A stretch of DNA of 64,000 nt from Clostridia bacterium (GTDB lineage Bacteria > Bacillota > Clostridia > Oscillospirales > CAG-272), in assembly GCA_017503325.1 (NCBI GenBank), contig JAFVTI010000029.1, positions 62,001 through 126,000 on the forward strand, read 5' to 3'. Below are positions 62,943-64,000 of this stretch, piece after piece (position 1 is the first letter of the stretch; each line of letters opens with the position of its first letter). Made by a program: the position numbers and the translations under genes. Below the pieces are notes generated by a model. The model was not told where the DNA came from and did no database searches. It was given only the letters and a program-made list of their open reading frames with translations.

Positions 62943-64000
62943 TTATTCCCTCTCGCAAAACGCGCCGTTGGTGAAATCCGGGAAGTCTACGGGGGCTCCG
63001 CCCTTGGCGATAGACATCTCGGACAGAGGTGTCACAGCCATCCATGCAGCGGCGTCGTAGACGTCAATCGGGCAAGGCGTGCCGTTTCTGACAGCCTCGA
63101 TGAAGGCGTCGTACACAAGGCCGTCCATGCCGCCGTGTCCGCCGCGGATGCCCTCCTTGAGATACTTTTCCCAAACGGGATGCTCGTACTTTTCCAGGTA
63201 CTTTTCGGCGTTATTCCACTGCACCGACCAATTCCAATGGTCTGCAGGCGTGAAATCGGAATCCATATATACGGAATTGTTGTCTTCCATGTACATACCC
63301 AGCGTGCCGCGCACGGTAAATCTTCTGCTGTATGCTCTGGGCAGCGTCGTATCAAGGCTGAGCGTAATGGTCTCGCCGTTGGCGCACTTGATGATGGTGG
63401 TCACCACGTCGCCCTGTGCAAAATTCGCAGTACGCAGCGCGGGATCGACGTTTTCATGCTGTTTTGCATACTCGTTCATGCCACGCGATTTGCTTGCAAC
63501 CGAGACAAGATTCAAGAATCTGTTGCCTCTGTTGATGTTCAGAATCTGTGCGATCGGGCCAAGCTCGTGCGTGGGGTAGTTCTCGCAGTTTCTGTGCAGA
63601 TAATTGCGCAGTCTGTAGTGTCTGTTTTCTTTGCCGTAAGCGACCTCATCGCGCAAATCGTGGCAATAGCCGCCCTCGCAATGCACGATCTCACCAAACA
63701 ACCCCTGCTTGATCATATTCATGACCATCATCTCAATTCTGCCATAGCAGCAATTTTCAAGGAACATAAAGGGCGTTTTGGTGCGCTCATAAGCGCGGAC
63801 CATATCCCAGCATTGATCGATCGAATAAGCACCGCCGACTTCCATACCCACGGCAATTCCCTTTTCCATGGCTTCGATGGCAATCGGCACGTGGGATTCC
63901 CACGAAGAAAGGATCAGAACAGCATCCGCAAGCTTGGGATCCAGCACCTCATGCCAATCAGTGCTTGCAAAAGGCTTTTCAAATCCACGTCCGACAACGG
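62943..64000 (-). CDS. Gfo/Idh/MocA-family protein, GH109-like (5' end outside window)
   Basis: The visible 352 residues lack the start: the frame stays open to the right edge, so a GTG near 63947 is not the true start. The missing N-terminus should hold the NAD motif. The visible part includes EVGGAYSIDQCW, NCCYGRIEMMVMNMI, YPTHELGPIAQILNINRGNRF and GHGGMDGLVYDAF. The YPTHxLGPxAQxxNINRGxRF block is typical of GH109, NAD-dependent alpha-N-acetylgalactosaminidases. A plain dehydrogenase of the same superfamily cannot be excluded. Confidence 0.78.
   Translation of the reverse strand, partial: VVGRGFEKPFASTDWHEVLDPKLADAVLILSSWESHVPIAIEAMEKGIAVGMEVGGAYSIDQCWDMVRAYERTKTPFMFLENCCYGRIEMMVMNMIKQGLFGEIVHCEGGYCHDLRDEVAYGKENRHYRLRNYLHRNCENYPTHELGPIAQILNINRGNRFLNLVSVASKSRGMNEYAKQHENVDPALRTANFAQGDVVTTIIKCANGETITLSLDTTLPRAYSRRFTVRGTLGMYMEDNNSVYMDSDFTPADHWNWSVQWNNAEKYLEKYEHPVWEKYLKEGIRGGHGGMDGLVYDAFIEAVRNGTPCPIDVYDAAAWMAVTPLSEMSIAKGGAPVDFPDFTNGAFCERE

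Noticed and set aside
63900..63947. GTG near 63947 as the start of the GH109-like gene
   Set aside because: The frame remains open upstream to the window edge with protein-like sequence (GRGFEKPF), so the gene is cut by the edge.

Overview
The window looks like a chromosomal segment of a spore-forming Gram-positive anaerobe of the class Clostridia, probably an uncultured gut or rumen lineage. The evidence is the sporulation genes yabP, yabQ and a spoVB-like flippase, the anaerobic-type HemZ, HisZ-dependent histidine biosynthesis, the CdaA/CdaR pair, clear AGGAGG-type ribosome sites and many promoters of TTGCAA or TTGACA, 17 bp, TATAAT form. The genus cannot be named from the sequence. No rRNA, CRISPR array, prophage or insertion sequence was seen.

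Layout. 1-2139: end of tig, then clpP and clpX. 2176-10845: accessory and housekeeping genes, including a Cys-rich clostridial protein, an XRE-TPR regulator, a tRNA-Val preceded by two structured 120-bp direct repeats, a SecB-like chaperone, pgi, a DacF-type carboxypeptidase and an AT-rich regulator/membrane-protein pair. 10886-15012: a nucleotidyltransferase, sugar kinase, galE, galM operon. 15123-18183: a Crp/Fnr regulator and an NMT1/SsuA-type ABC transporter. 18225-27182: two GH78 alpha-L-rhamnosidases, a DUF2974 hydrolase, a BspA-type LRR protein and a second XRE-TPR regulator. 27395-42834: a long leftward block of core genes (smpB, divIC, yabQ, yabP, rqcP, HU, mazG, spoVB-like, nucleoside kinase, hemZ, dtd, rel, recJ, FAD protein, cdaR, cdaA). 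43029-46509: divergent pncB and nadE. 46528-52654: a peptidase E, rhaA, a very large unknown lipoprotein and mntP. 52780-60221: a complete hisZGDCBHAFIE operon. 60281-62863: an LRR lipoprotein, an invertible promoter and a tyrosine recombinase. 62943-64000: a GH109-like gene cut by the window edge.

The most striking finding is at 61705-62833. A 197-bp segment with a perfect consensus promoter (TTGACA, 17 bp, TATAAT) is bounded by 25-bp perfect inverted repeats. Each repeat has the arm-spacer-arm form of a tyrosine-recombinase core site. The segment lies between a recombinase gene with all catalytic residues and a surface LRR lipoprotein gene that has a ribosome site but no promoter of its own. 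As sequenced, the promoter points away from the lipoprotein and runs at once into the right-hand repeat, which with seven T's forms an intrinsic terminator. Inversion would aim the promoter at the lipoprotein through the left-hand repeat, which has no T-run. This reads as a phase-variation switch caught in the OFF state.

Other themes are L-rhamnose use (two GH78 enzymes and RhaA), a galactose or N-acetylhexosamine route built from a kinase, nucleotidyltransferase, GalE and GalM, and nucleotide signalling by ppGpp and c-di-AMP.
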